NCBI GenBank assembly: GCA_028346125.1
Contig: JAOMEV010000004.1
Coordinates: 30,297 to 94,296 of the forward strand
Reading direction: 5' to 3'
DNA: 64,000 nucleotides
From: Bacteriovoracales bacterium
GTDB lineage: Bacteria; Bdellovibrionota; Bacteriovoracia; Bacteriovoracales; Bacteriovoracaceae
How positions within the stretch are numbered: position 1 is the stretch's first letter; the number at the start of each line of letters is the position of its first letter. A program made the position numbers and the translations under genes. Shown here in pieces: positions 51,566 through 60,449 of this stretch. The notes under the pieces were generated by a model. The model was given only the letters and a program-made list of their open reading frames with translations, did not search any database and was not told where the DNA came from.

Positions 51566-51934
51566 TTACTTTATGACATGTTTGACTGCTTTTACAAATA
51601 GTTCTTTAATAATCGGCTTAATTACCCAGGCCTTGACAACGCCATATTGTTTTGCCTTTTCCTTCATCGGTCGACTAGCTTCTGTTGTGCACATCATAGT
51701 TGGAATATTTTTAATATTTTCAGTTTCAGATTGTATTTTTATAAACTCCATTCCATTAAGTTCAGGCATATTTATATCCATTATTATTAAAGAATAACTT
51801 TGATCTTGTCTCAATATTTCTAAAGCCTCAGCTCCATTAGAAGCTTGCTTTTTTTCAAATTCTTCCCCAAGCATCCTGTCAATGGTCATCCTTGTTGTTT
51901 GGGAATCATCCACAATAAGAACTTTCTTTTTCAT
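51566..51934 (-). CDS. CheY-like single-domain response regulator
   Basis: A 122-residue receiver with no output domain. The phospho-acceptor is Asp53 in IIMDINMP; the acidic pair is Asp9-Asp10 in IVDDSQ, and the Thr and Lys positions are in CTTEA and VIKPI. It lies 6 bases after the large CheA-type kinase and is presumably its partner, in the order CheY, kinase, CheY on the minus strand. The ATG lies within the end of the kinase reading without a strong ribosome site, suggesting coupled translation. No flagellar switch assignment can be made. Confidence 0.93.
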   Translation of the reverse strand: MKKKVLIVDDSQTTRMTIDRMLGEEFEKKQASNGAEALEILRQDQSYSLIIMDINMPELNGMEFIKIQSETENIKNIPTMMCTTEASRPMKEKAKQYGVVKAWVIKPIIKELFVKAVKHVIK

Positions 51935-51940
51935 AAAATC

Positions 51941-54900
51941 TTAACCAACTTTGTTAGATTTAAAATTCAATATAAATTCAGTTCCTTCACCAACCTTACT
52001 TTTTATTTCTATTGTTCCCTGTAAACTCTCTATATTTTTTTTCACAACATCCATCCCAATTCCCCTACCAGAAAGTTCATCAACACTTTCTTTTTGACTG
52101 AATGAAGGTTGAAAAATGATTTCAATAATTTCTTTTTCACTTAATTTACTAATTTGATCTTCGGTGTAGATCCCTTTTTCTATGGCCTTTTTAGAAATAA
52201 TCTCAGGGTTGATACCTTTCCCGTCATCCTTTATTACAAGGTTGATGAAATCATCTTCCCTTTCTTCACATGACAAGAAGATATTTCCCTCAGACTTTTT
52301 TCCTGCCTTTTTCCGGTCACTAGGGTCTTCGATACCATGATCGAGTGAGTTCCTTAATATATGGACAATAGCATCCTGAAGAGTGTTAAATGAGTCTTTA
52401 TCCATTGTTACGTTTGTACCCTGGATATTGAATTCAACATCTTTAGATAGTCTATCAGCTATTTCGTTTACCATTGATTTAAACTTACTTAAGGCGGGCA
52501 CTACAGGTATATCTTTAAGCTTTTTGACGGCCCTACGGATGCTATCATCCCCACATTTTTCGGCCAACTCCTCTAATTTGTCGAGATTTTTTAAAACGAC
52601 AGGCCACGTTCTTACTTTAATCACTTGGTCTTCTCCATCTTCTTGAAGTAAATAGAATGAATCTACAAGTTGAGAAACATCAATTAATTTTAGATAAGTA
52701 TAAAAAGAATCTTCCTGAAAGAAATAAAGAAGAGATTCTGCTATGGGATCACCATTATTAATTAATTCTTTAAATTTGTCTGGAAGTCCTTTAGAGAAAT
52801 CTGCATTTGCAAAAGCTCCTACAATATGGTGTGAGCCTACAGTTGTGTTTGGAGGATATATAAAAGCATCAACTAGTTTGCCTCCTGTTCTCACCCATTT
52901 CTTGGCCACAACAAAAAAATCTGCTAACGGTAATTTTTTTCTTTGAAGATTGCTAAGAAGTCCTAGAATTAGAAACCCTTGATGTTTAGATATTTCTGTA
53001 TAAAGAATTTGCTCCGCTTTAACCTTAGATTCTTCGAAAATTTCTTCAGCAGATTTAAAGTTATTGTAAATTCTATTCAAATCCTCATCGACTGAGTGTT
53101 TTGAAAACTCCATTTTCGAAAGAAGGGCCATGAAAGTCCACAAGTCCGAAACTATTGTTGGAATGATTTTCCAAATGTATGGTTTCGGTTTCTTTATAAA
53201 GTTTTTCATATCGCGACACATTTTTACTATGAGTGCGCAATTTAATCTTTCTGCTTCTCTAAATAGAGAATCAACAGACTCAGAAAATTGTGGAGTTATT
53301 TCTTCTTTTTTTTCATCGTAATTTAGGGTTAAGTTATATATTATTTCGAATACAGCAATCCATTCTTCGAGAAAGATAGATGTATATCTGTTCGATTCTT
53401 TTCTCGTGAAAAATGGCCCTAATGAACTTTTTAATTCAAAAATGGCCTCAACAAAGTTCGCTGTAAAATCATCTATATCTTCTGATTTCATTTGGTCGAT
53501 ACCATCAATTGATTGTTCGAACATATGGGCATACTCACTTAAATCCTTCAATGATGAATGAGATCTTAGAGCTCCTTTTAAGGAGTGAGTTACTCTATGA
53601 AGATCTTGAATTGTGTCTTTTGAAGGGGGGTTATTTACTATTTCATCGAAAAATTTTCTCTTCTCTTTTTTGGATTCTTTTGATTTAAAAAATACGCTTT
53701 GAGAAATAATTCTTTGGTCAATAATATTGTCTATATCTGTTATATAATTTTCCACATCATTCATGACTCTTTTTTCAAACTCATTTTCAATTCGAAAAAC
53801 TTTTTTGGCAAGGGAAGAGTATTCATTAACTTCTTGGTTAAGAGAGTAAAGGTCGTCAATAATAGGATTATATGTTGTTCTTGTTGGAATAAACTCCTCA
53901 CCATCTTCAATTTTATTTTTAATCGTGGTTACCTTATCCTCAGTCAAATGTGTAAGACTGGAAATAGAATCAAATTTAAAAACCCTTGCATTTCCTTTAA
54001 GTGTATGGAGTGCACGGAAGATTTCTTCTAGAACCATTTTTTCTTTTGGTACCATTTTTGCCAAACTCATTGAGTCTTCAACTAATTTTGCTGCATTATT
54101 TAAAAAGAAACGCACTTCTTCGAGGTCTGAATTGGCCATTTCTGTTATAATCGAAATATTTTTTTCGTTACTCTTTTTCTTTTCTTCAATTTCTAATTCT
54201 AATTTTTCTTTCTCTGTGACATCCTCTATAACGTACATTAGATGAGTTAAAAGCTCATCTTCATCCCACAAGGGAGCATTTGATACTTTTAGTGCCCTCC
54301 TATCACCTGTCTTTTGATCGACTACTAACATTCTTTCAGGAAGATAGTATTCTGCAATCTCAAATTGAATTATGTCTTCACCAAAAATTAAAGCAAAAAC
54401 TGTATTAATGTTTGCATAAAGTTCTGACTTGGGGTCTACATCTCTATAAAGAATGTCATAAATATTTTTATTGATAATATTTTCTCCAAAAACTTCAGAG
54501 GCGTAATCAGAAACAGGAGGAATAATATGGCCCTTGCCATCAACTGAAAAAATTGCTTGTTTCATATTATTAAGAAGGTTGCCTACTTTATTTTTTTCTT
54601 CCTCAATTTCTCTGGTTGCCATCTTAACTTTTTCTTCCAAATTCTCTGCATAATCCTTAAGTTTCTCATGAGAAATTTTTAGGTTATCCTTCATTTTATT
54701 AAAAGAGCCAACAACTTTATCAAGCTCATCTCTTTTATTGCTATTCTTTCTTCCCAAATCCAAATTACCGGAAGATAGATCATCTAAATCAAGGTTTTCA
54801 GCATAGGTTGCCATTATTGCCAAAGGCCTGGAAACCATTCTTGTAAAGATATAAAAAATTAGGATCGTAATTATGAGGAATTGGCTTCCCTGAATAAGTG

Positions 54901-55372
54901 CAAATACGATTATTTGTTCTTTTATTTTTCTTGTTGCGCCTTCTAGACTTGCTGTTATTTTAAGGTCTGCAATATGTTCTTTGTCTTCTTCATCTGCACC
55001 AGGCTCTAGGTACTCTACTTTAATTTCTTTATGAATAGAATTTTCTTCTTGCGGCTTTCCATTTTTGTAAGCAATTTCTTCTTCATCCGGATTTCTAATT
55101 TCCACATACACAATATCAGGCATCTTTAATATACCATTTATACCATTTTTAATCTGACCTGTGTCTTCTGAATACAATGCTGATGATAAAGGGGGTAATA
55201 AAGATTTTTCAATGTCTAAGAATCTAGTTTGAATATCCTTTTTGTATTTTTCAAAGTCTCTATTTAAGGATATTGAGGTACCTATGACAGCAACTATAAG
55301 ACTTGAAAAGACTATAATGAATATAATCTTGTTGGCAATTGAAGTGTCTTTAGTTTCCATCAGATAATCCAT
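51941..55372 (-). CDS. Large membrane-bound CheA-type histidine kinase with two HPt domains
   Basis: A 1143-residue kinase. One N-terminal membrane segment (about 15-35), a periplasmic sensor region to about 165, a second membrane segment (about 155-178), a HAMP-like stretch, a coiled coil and a PAS domain (about 265-400). Two HPt domains follow, with phospho-acceptors His456 (ALHTLKGN) and His596 (THSLKGA), then a long linker and a CheA-type ATPase: RNSLDHGIEDPSD, DDGKGINP and ELSGRGIGMD. There is no CheW domain. Two CheY genes flank it in one transcript. Start could be ATG 55372 or the in-frame ATG at 55360; neither has a clear ribosome site. Confidence 0.85.
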   Translation of the reverse strand: MDYLMETKDTSIANKIIFIIVFSSLIVAVIGTSISLNRDFEKYKKDIQTRFLDIEKSLLPPLSSALYSEDTGQIKNGINGILKMPDIVYVEIRNPDEEEIAYKNGKPQEENSIHKEIKVEYLEPGADEEDKEHIADLKITASLEGATRKIKEQIIVFALIQGSQFLIITILIFYIFTRMVSRPLAIMATYAENLDLDDLSSGNLDLGRKNSNKRDELDKVVGSFNKMKDNLKISHEKLKDYAENLEEKVKMATREIEEEKNKVGNLLNNMKQAIFSVDGKGHIIPPVSDYASEVFGENIINKNIYDILYRDVDPKSELYANINTVFALIFGEDIIQFEIAEYYLPERMLVVDQKTGDRRALKVSNAPLWDEDELLTHLMYVIEDVTEKEKLELEIEEKKKSNEKNISIITEMANSDLEEVRFFLNNAAKLVEDSMSLAKMVPKEKMVLEEIFRALHTLKGNARVFKFDSISSLTHLTEDKVTTIKNKIEDGEEFIPTRTTYNPIIDDLYSLNQEVNEYSSLAKKVFRIENEFEKRVMNDVENYITDIDNIIDQRIISQSVFFKSKESKKEKRKFFDEIVNNPPSKDTIQDLHRVTHSLKGALRSHSSLKDLSEYAHMFEQSIDGIDQMKSEDIDDFTANFVEAIFELKSSLGPFFTRKESNRYTSIFLEEWIAVFEIIYNLTLNYDEKKEEITPQFSESVDSLFREAERLNCALIVKMCRDMKNFIKKPKPYIWKIIPTIVSDLWTFMALLSKMEFSKHSVDEDLNRIYNNFKSAEEIFEESKVKAEQILYTEISKHQGFLILGLLSNLQRKKLPLADFFVVAKKWVRTGGKLVDAFIYPPNTTVGSHHIVGAFANADFSKGLPDKFKELINNGDPIAESLLYFFQEDSFYTYLKLIDVSQLVDSFYLLQEDGEDQVIKVRTWPVVLKNLDKLEELAEKCGDDSIRRAVKKLKDIPVVPALSKFKSMVNEIADRLSKDVEFNIQGTNVTMDKDSFNTLQDAIVHILRNSLDHGIEDPSDRKKAGKKSEGNIFLSCEEREDDFINLVIKDDGKGINPEIISKKAIEKGIYTEDQISKLSEKEIIEIIFQPSFSQKESVDELSGRGIGMDVVKKNIESLQGTIEIKSKVGEGTEFILNFKSNKVG

Positions 55373-55543
55373 TTTTTATAAAAAAATTAAATTTCTATAA
55401 TCAATATTCGGAATAAGTTGATAAAAATTAACGGATTCTTAAAAAAATATTTTTTCTTACTATTATTATTTAATATCTTAACGAGAATATTAAAATTGAA
55501 TAATTTTTGTTTAAAAAAAATAAGGAAGAATTGAAAACATTAA

Positions 55544-55906
55544 TTAATTTTTAATTACCTTTTCGACCATACTAAGGAGCATTTTACCAACAACTGGTTT
55601 AATTAACCAGCACCTAACACCTGCTTCTTTGCCTTGCCTTTTTAATTCTGTACTACCCTCTGTCGTGACCATCATGATTGGAGGTGCTGGGATATTATCG
55701 CTTTTAATTTTTCTACACATTGATAGCCCATCTAAATTTGGCATGTTTAAATCTGAAATTATAAGGGAAAGGTCGGTGTTATCTTTAAGTGCTTCAAGAC
55801 CTTTTAGGCCATCTGTCGCTGTAACAACCTCATAATCCTGATCTTCAAGTATTTCTTTCATTTCATTTAGATAGTTTTGGGAATCTTCTACTAACAAAAT
55901 TTTCAC
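55544..55906 (-). CDS. CheY-like single-domain response regulator
   Basis: A 120-residue receiver. I start at GTG 55904-55906, since GGAG lies 6 bases upstream and the protein then begins MKILLVEDSQ; a TTG-initiated frame four codons longer covers the ribosome site itself. Acidic pair is Glu7-Asp8, phospho-acceptor Asp52 in IISDLNMP, with VTTEG and LIKPVV at the Thr and Lys positions. It precedes the large kinase gene by 171 bases. It is a paralog of the CheY at 51566-51934 and probably shares the same kinase. Confidence 0.92.
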   Translation of the reverse strand: MKILLVEDSQNYLNEMKEILEDQDYEVVTATDGLKGLEALKDNTDLSLIISDLNMPNLDGLSMCRKIKSDNIPAPPIMMVTTEGSTELKRQGKEAGVRCWLIKPVVGKMLLSMVEKVIKN

Positions 55907-56305
55907 TTTATTCTCCAAATTGAATGGCCACTGACTAGGTTTTCCTATCCTTTCGTAATATTCAATTTTTATTTTAGTTGTATGTTAAACTTTGGATGAT
56001 TTTTTTTTGAGATTTGTTTACCTTTTATTAATAATTAAATTGAAGGTGTTTAAGTAAATTTATTTCAGATGCCTTTGTCGATACATGAGTTATCTATATT
56101 TATAAACTTTGATATCTCATTAATTTTTATCGACCCAAATTTAAAAAGTCATATTTCTTATAAATTACCTGTAAAAAAAATAAACCATACCTATTTACGA
56201 TTAATTTAAAAAAAATTAAGAGATAACAATTTTTTGGAGAGAACATAAATTGTGTTAATATGAGTTGGGTTTTGTTTCAAAAGATAAATTGAAAAGGATA
56301 GTAAT
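55907..56305. other. Intergenic region, 399 bp, very AT-rich, divergent promoters
   Basis: No gene seen. It must hold promoters for the CheY-kinase operon (minus strand) and the large secreted protein (plus strand). A candidate plus-strand promoter is listed separately. The rest is long A and T runs with no clear repeat. Confidence 0.5.
56234..56261 (+). promoter_or_regulatory. Candidate promoter for the 56306 secreted protein gene
   Basis: TTGGAG (56234-56239) and TAATAT (56256-56261) are 16 bases apart, about 45 bases before the ATG. It does not resemble the FliA-like elements seen upstream of the paralog at 43896. Confidence 0.3.
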
Positions 56306-58198
56306 ATGAAAATTTTATTTTTGATAAGCTCATTACTAATTTCCTACAGTTCATTTTCTGGATACAAGCATCGATTTAAAAAAATGATGGGTTTAAGCAA
56401 AACAAAGAAAGTTAAATTTCATAGGGATATAGTCTATCCTACTCCGATTACCTTTGATCAAAATGGAAACTTCAAAGTAGAAATTCAACTAGTAAGACCT
56501 AAAACCATGCATAAATTTAGTGCCTCTATGCCATTCCCTACAGATTTCTCAGGAGATGCAGTAGGGGATATGAAAGATCCGGGATTAAAGAGTTCTTGGT
56601 CCGGAGGTGGTGACGCTAACACGATCATTATAAGTAAGGATAAAGGTGATCCAGCGAAAAACCTTGAAGAGGCAAGAAGTACGGCAGGGTATCTAGTTAT
56701 TCAACAAAAAGTTCTAAAATTACAATTTGGACTTGGTACAGGCGCGGCTTTTGCTGGTTGGGCATCAGCAGGTGCTAATTTAGGTTTTAATTTAGGTGTT
56801 GCTGTCAAAACAGTTTCAAAAAGAAATGTGAGAACCAGAAGCGAAGCTGATCGACTAAAGTCATTACAATTTATTCCAGTTAAAAAGGAAGGATTTAGAA
56901 AATGGGCAGATAATGATGAACTTCATTATGCTACAACCGGCTCTATAGGTTTTTCTGCTGATGCAGGTGTTGTTTTTTTAAAAGCGGGCGCCGTTTATAA
57001 TGCCTATGGAACTTTTGGTATTAGTTTAAAAAAATTAAAAGGGAATAAGGTTTCTGTGGCCGTGAGTAGTATTAAACTTAAAGAGGTTGGAATAACAGGA
57101 GGCTCTATTCTTTCAGGAGTCAATTTTCTTAAATTAAAGCAAAAGGGATTACAATTTACTTTTATTTTTGACCTTAATAACAAAGATGCTGTAGGTGCCT
57201 ATGGAAAAATGATCTCAGGTAATGTTCTTCACTCCCAAAAACTTTTTAAAGATAATAAAAAAGGAATTTTGGCACAGGATAAAATGAAACTTGCGAAAAA
57301 GGCAAAATCACTGACCAAAGGTCGAATTTTTAAGGGAGCACTTAGAATCCCATTTTTATTTACTTTTGGTTTTAATGTCGGAAAATCATTTACTAAAAGT
57401 GAAGTTGATCTTTACGATCCAAACTTTGTTGTAGAAAGCCATATTGGAGTTTGGAATAAAGGATATGATACTCAAGGGCTTATTAGTCGACATGTTAAGA
57501 GAACTACAGCTTTTACAGGTAATTATCAAAAGGTTACAGAGATACGTTTAGATGATGATAGACACTCGGATCTTTTCACAGGGGCCTTTACTGTGTCTTA
57601 TCAAAACGACAAGGTGTCCTCAGACAAACTAGGGAAGGAGCTGAAAAGACTTCGTAGGCAATACGGATTTGAAAATATTTTTACCCATAAATCTGATGTT
57701 AAAAACTTAGGATTTGCAAGAATTCAATTTTCGGGTGTTATTTCAAATGTTGCGACTTTTGAATTAATGAAAGAAAGCACCCAGAAAAATGTGCGTCAGT
57801 TTCAGCAAATGGCGCTCAAAAGATTGGAGCATTTTTTCAAGAATCATCCAAGCCCAAAATCGGTTTGTAAACTGGCCCATATTCAGGGATGTAAAAGGCA
57901 TAAAATCAAACAAACTAAAAATGCAATGGAAGATGTTCATAGGAAACTTCAGGATATGATTGAGGCCTATAATCACTTTGATACAAAAAAGTTTGTTAAA
58001 AAATACTCTACTATGGGGTCCAATATGATGCATAACCGGTTTGTTTTTAATACTTGTTTGGAGCTCATGAATCTTCAGGGTGTCACTCAAGAGCCTTATG
58101 TTATGACCTTTACTATGAAAGGAACGAATATTAAGGGAGTTAATGTAAAAATGAAGGATCCAAGTCCTTTAATAAAGAAAGGTCAAGTTGTTGATTAG
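56306..58198 (+). CDS. Large secreted protein of unknown function, paralog of 43896-45791
   Basis: A 630-residue exported protein, signal peptide about 1-18. It is a full-length paralog of the protein at 43896-45791. Shared landmarks in order are DELHYATTGSIGFSADAGV against DSLSFMTSGTIAFNIGIKL, IPFLFTFGF against IPFLISA, FTGNYQKVTEI against FAGKFQDVSKI, GFARIQFSGVISNVATFELMKE against GFVQIQADLIISNQAIFNLMKM, and NRFVFN against NKFTFR. Unlike the paralog, it has a Cys-containing C-terminal stretch (CKLAHIQGCK). Glycine-rich alternating stretches (FGLGTGAAFAGWASAGANLGF) suggest beta structure or a surface fibre. GAAAAGGATAG precedes the ATG. No known domain. Confidence 0.75.
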   Translation: MKILFLISSLLISYSSFSGYKHRFKKMMGLSKTKKVKFHRDIVYPTPITFDQNGNFKVEIQLVRPKTMHKFSASMPFPTDFSGDAVGDMKDPGLKSSWSGGGDANTIIISKDKGDPAKNLEEARSTAGYLVIQQKVLKLQFGLGTGAAFAGWASAGANLGFNLGVAVKTVSKRNVRTRSEADRLKSLQFIPVKKEGFRKWADNDELHYATTGSIGFSADAGVVFLKAGAVYNAYGTFGISLKKLKGNKVSVAVSSIKLKEVGITGGSILSGVNFLKLKQKGLQFTFIFDLNNKDAVGAYGKMISGNVLHSQKLFKDNKKGILAQDKMKLAKKAKSLTKGRIFKGALRIPFLFTFGFNVGKSFTKSEVDLYDPNFVVESHIGVWNKGYDTQGLISRHVKRTTAFTGNYQKVTEIRLDDDRHSDLFTGAFTVSYQNDKVSSDKLGKELKRLRRQYGFENIFTHKSDVKNLGFARIQFSGVISNVATFELMKESTQKNVRQFQQMALKRLEHFFKNHPSPKSVCKLAHIQGCKRHKIKQTKNAMEDVHRKLQDMIEAYNHFDTKKFVKKYSTMGSNMMHNRFVFNTCLELMNLQGVTQEPYVMTFTMKGTNIKGVNVKMKDPSPLIKKGQVVD

Positions 58199-58237
58199 GA
58201 TATAAAGGGCCAAATTGCAGTTGAGTATTTTAATAAT

Positions 58238-58813
58238 TTAGAGCATATTCATATCTGAAAGGAGCTGTTCTCGCTCCTTTTTATCATTTAGGGAGTAGAG
58301 GCCTCGAATAGATCCCTTTTTATCGACAAGAATAAGCTTTTCACTATGGGCAATCCCGATGATTGTGTTGTCACCATCTAGAAATTTATCCATAGGAGAT
58401 CTAAAAGATTGAGTTATCACTTTTTCTACTTTTTCAAAGTCTCCGGTTAAAAATGTCCAAAAGTTAGGATCTGCTTTATAGGAGATGGCCTTCTCTTTAA
58501 GGACTTTTGGAGTATCCCTCTCTGGATCAACGGTGAAAGTGACTATTTTTACCTTGGAAGAGTTGTTTTTGAGCTTCTTTTGAAGTTGATAGAGAATATT
58601 GAGCGTTTGAGGGCATGTCAGTGTACATTGGGTAAAGATAAAGCTGGCAATATAAGGTGATCTTTTAAGGTTTTTGCTGCCATACCTGAGGCCTTTTTCG
58701 TTGATAAGTTCGAAGGGGGGAACTTGAAAATATGTGGGGAGTTTCGTATGGTTTTTAAAGTCTTTTTTACAAGACACAAGAATTAAGATGGTTAAAAAGT
58801 GAATAACTTTCAA
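58238..58813 (-). CDS. SCO1/SenC-type copper chaperone lipoprotein
   Basis: A 191-residue thioredoxin-fold protein with lipobox LVSC (Cys15). The copper site is Cys63 and Cys67 in QCTLTCPQ plus His155 in GIAHSEK, the SCO1 set, and VDPERDTP is also conserved. SCO1 proteins deliver copper to the CuA site of cytochrome oxidase or act in redox signalling. The TTG start has a strong AAGGAG upstream. No cytochrome oxidase genes lie in the window. It ends 40 bases from the convergent secreted protein gene. Confidence 0.9.
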   Translation of the reverse strand: MKVIHFLTILILVSCKKDFKNHTKLPTYFQVPPFELINEKGLRYGSKNLKRSPYIASFIFTQCTLTCPQTLNILYQLQKKLKNNSSKVKIVTFTVDPERDTPKVLKEKAISYKADPNFWTFLTGDFEKVEKVITQSFRSPMDKFLDGDNTIIGIAHSEKLILVDKKGSIRGLYSLNDKKEREQLLSDMNML

Positions 58814-58875
58814 AGCTTACTCCTTAAAAAAGTTAAATATCTTTTTTGACAAGGGTTCGCAATAAGGAAAGACCA

Positions 58876-59571
58876 ATGAAGACGTATTCAATTTACCCTG
58901 CAATAGCAGAATTTATCGGAACTTTTTTTCTCGTTTTTTTGGGTTGTGGAGGAATAGTTTTGAGTCAAGTGGATCCAACATCTATGTCCCCATTTATAGT
59001 TCCTTTTCTTTTTGGAGGAACGGTGACGATTATGATTTACTCAGTAGGTCATATTTCCGGTGCTCATTTTAATCCAGCAGTTACTCTGGCCTTTGGATTA
59101 ACAAGAAAATTTCCGCGAGAAAAAATAATTGGCCATACAATTGGGCAGTGTTTGGGAGCTTTATTGGCATCTTTACTTCATGGGTTAATTTGGGGGGGAG
59201 GTCATGACTTTGGAGTCGCTGCATCCTCTAGACACTTTCTTTTTATTTTTGGTGGAGAGGTCTTATTTAGCTTTCTTTTAATGTTTGTCATCATGAGTGT
59301 CGCTACAGATACTCGAGCAGTGGGGAATTTGGCAGGGCTTGCTATAGGACTCACTGTGACGCTCTGTTGCTTTATAGGGGGGCCTCTTATGGGTCTTTCT
59401 ATGAATCCGGCAAGGACATTGGGACCAGCAGTATTTTCCGGAAGTTTAGTAACTTCTGGAGCATATCTGTTAGGACCTTATTTAGGGGCTTTTTTGGGAG
59501 CATGGACCTATGAAAAAATAAAATGTGAAGGTGATAAAGAAAATAAAGAAATTGATAGTACTTGCTGTTAG
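58876..59571 (+). CDS. Aquaporin (MIP family, AqpZ-like)
   Basis: A 231-residue, six-helix channel. The two half-helices carry NPA motifs, HFNPAVTL and SMNPARTLGP, at the usual spacing. I start at ATG 58876, which has AAGGAAAG upstream; an earlier in-frame ATG at 58846 lies within 35 bases of the divergent SCO1 start and adds ten charged residues. The C-terminal tail ends with Cys-Cys. It is a water (AqpZ-like) rather than glycerol type by the short extracellular loop, but that is a weak inference. Confidence 0.9.
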   Translation: MKTYSIYPAIAEFIGTFFLVFLGCGGIVLSQVDPTSMSPFIVPFLFGGTVTIMIYSVGHISGAHFNPAVTLAFGLTRKFPREKIIGHTIGQCLGALLASLLHGLIWGGGHDFGVAASSRHFLFIFGGEVLFSFLLMFVIMSVATDTRAVGNLAGLAIGLTVTLCCFIGGPLMGLSMNPARTLGPAVFSGSLVTSGAYLLGPYLGAFLGAWTYEKIKCEGDKENKEIDSTCC

Positions 59572-59574
59572 GGG

Positions 59575-59889
59575 CTAGTGAAGTTTTTTTACACTAATTC
59601 TGTAGTAGCCATCCTCTCCTACCACAGTTGTTTCTACTACTGGACGAAAAGTTTTTCCATCTTCTTGTTTGTCAAAAAGGAGTTCCATAAGTGACATTTG
59701 GAAAAACTTGCTCAAGCTTGCAAGGTGGTGAATCGTACGGGCATCAGGGGCAGAACCGTTGCACCAATTATGGAGCGTTCCCTTATTTATGTCGCAACGA
59801 TCCGCAAGTTTTGAGAGACTCATTCCTCTTGATTCAAGTTCTCTAGAAATAACATCCCTAAGTCTAAATTTTATTTCTTCTTTTTCCAT
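59575..59889 (-). CDS. XRE-family helix-turn-helix regulator, paralog of 60450-60920
   Basis: A 104-residue DNA-binding protein. The lambda-repressor-like HTH (about 8-70) reads LRDVISRELESRGMSLSKLADRCDINKGTLHNWCNGSAPDARTIHHLASL with the recognition helix in KGTLHNW. A short C-terminal beta stretch, EDGYYRISVKKLH, closes it. The protein at 60450-60920 has the same layout (RTTIHNWIQG and a final ELYSINIKRLK). The ATG has only a weak ribosome site. Convergent with the aquaporin gene (3-bp gap). Target genes are unknown; autoregulation of the divergent gap is plausible. Confidence 0.85.
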   Translation of the reverse strand: MEKEEIKFRLRDVISRELESRGMSLSKLADRCDINKGTLHNWCNGSAPDARTIHHLASLSKFFQMSLMELLFDKQEDGKTFRPVVETTVVGEDGYYRISVKKLH

Positions 59890-60449
59890 ATGAGCCTAAT
59901 AATAGCGATAAGTTGGGACCAATCTTTCATTATCTTGGGCCCTTGTGCAATAAATTTAGTTTGTTCCAAACAGAATTTTCGCTACAATGAACAAAATCCT
60001 TTTAGTAACTTTTTAAATTTTTCTAAATAAAATCTAAATAAAATCTATATAAAATCTATGGTAAGGGATAGCCATTTTCCATAATTGGTTAAATTATTCC
60101 AAAAATGGGCGAAATATGCCCCAAAAATTGTTGAAATTATTAGGTTTTTTAAAAAAAGTTTAGTGTTGCAAAAAAAAATGCAAAAATGTTTATAGTCGTG
60201 AAAATACAGGGAACACCTTGAAACATCGTATGCTTGATGACAAAAATTTGTGGTATGCAAAAAAGTCTAAGTATCTAAAATAATTAAAAAGCCTCAGGGT
60301 GTATCAAACAACATTTAAAGAAAGTAAACATCTATAATTTAATATCCAAAGTAGTTAAGCGTTTAAAATAAAAGGATAAATAGATTAAAACCCGCTGAGC
60401 TAGCATTGATAGGTTACTCTGTTAAAAAATCTTCACTTTTGGTTTTTTT
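59890..60449. other. Regulatory-looking 560-bp AT-rich region between paralogous XRE genes
   Basis: No gene seen; short frames here are shadows. It contains three near-perfect 11-bp tandem repeats (60023-60055), a hairpin GGGC-gaaatat-GCCC (60107-60121) inside an AAAAATGGGC/GCCCCAAAAA pair, and long A and T runs. The repeat unit of 11 bases is close to one helical turn, as expected for tandem regulator sites or bent DNA. Promoters for both flanking regulators must lie here. I looked for DnaA boxes and did not see a clear one. Confidence 0.5.
60023..60055. repeat. Three 11-bp tandem repeats (CTAAATAAAAT)
   Basis: CTAAATAAAAT at 60023-60033 and 60034-60044, then CTATATAAAAT at 60045-60055. The unit equals about one helical turn, so a bound protein would meet the same face each time. 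Confidence 0.8.

Noticed and set aside
60045..60260. Minus-strand 71-residue frame between the XRE genes
   Set aside because: Very AT-rich, no ribosome site, low-complexity Phe/Tyr/His/Asn composition; it fits chance.
59890..60449. Possible replication origin in the AT-rich gap
   Set aside because: I found no clear DnaA boxes and no dnaA, dnaN or gyrB neighbours; the AT-rich repeats are better explained as regulator sites.
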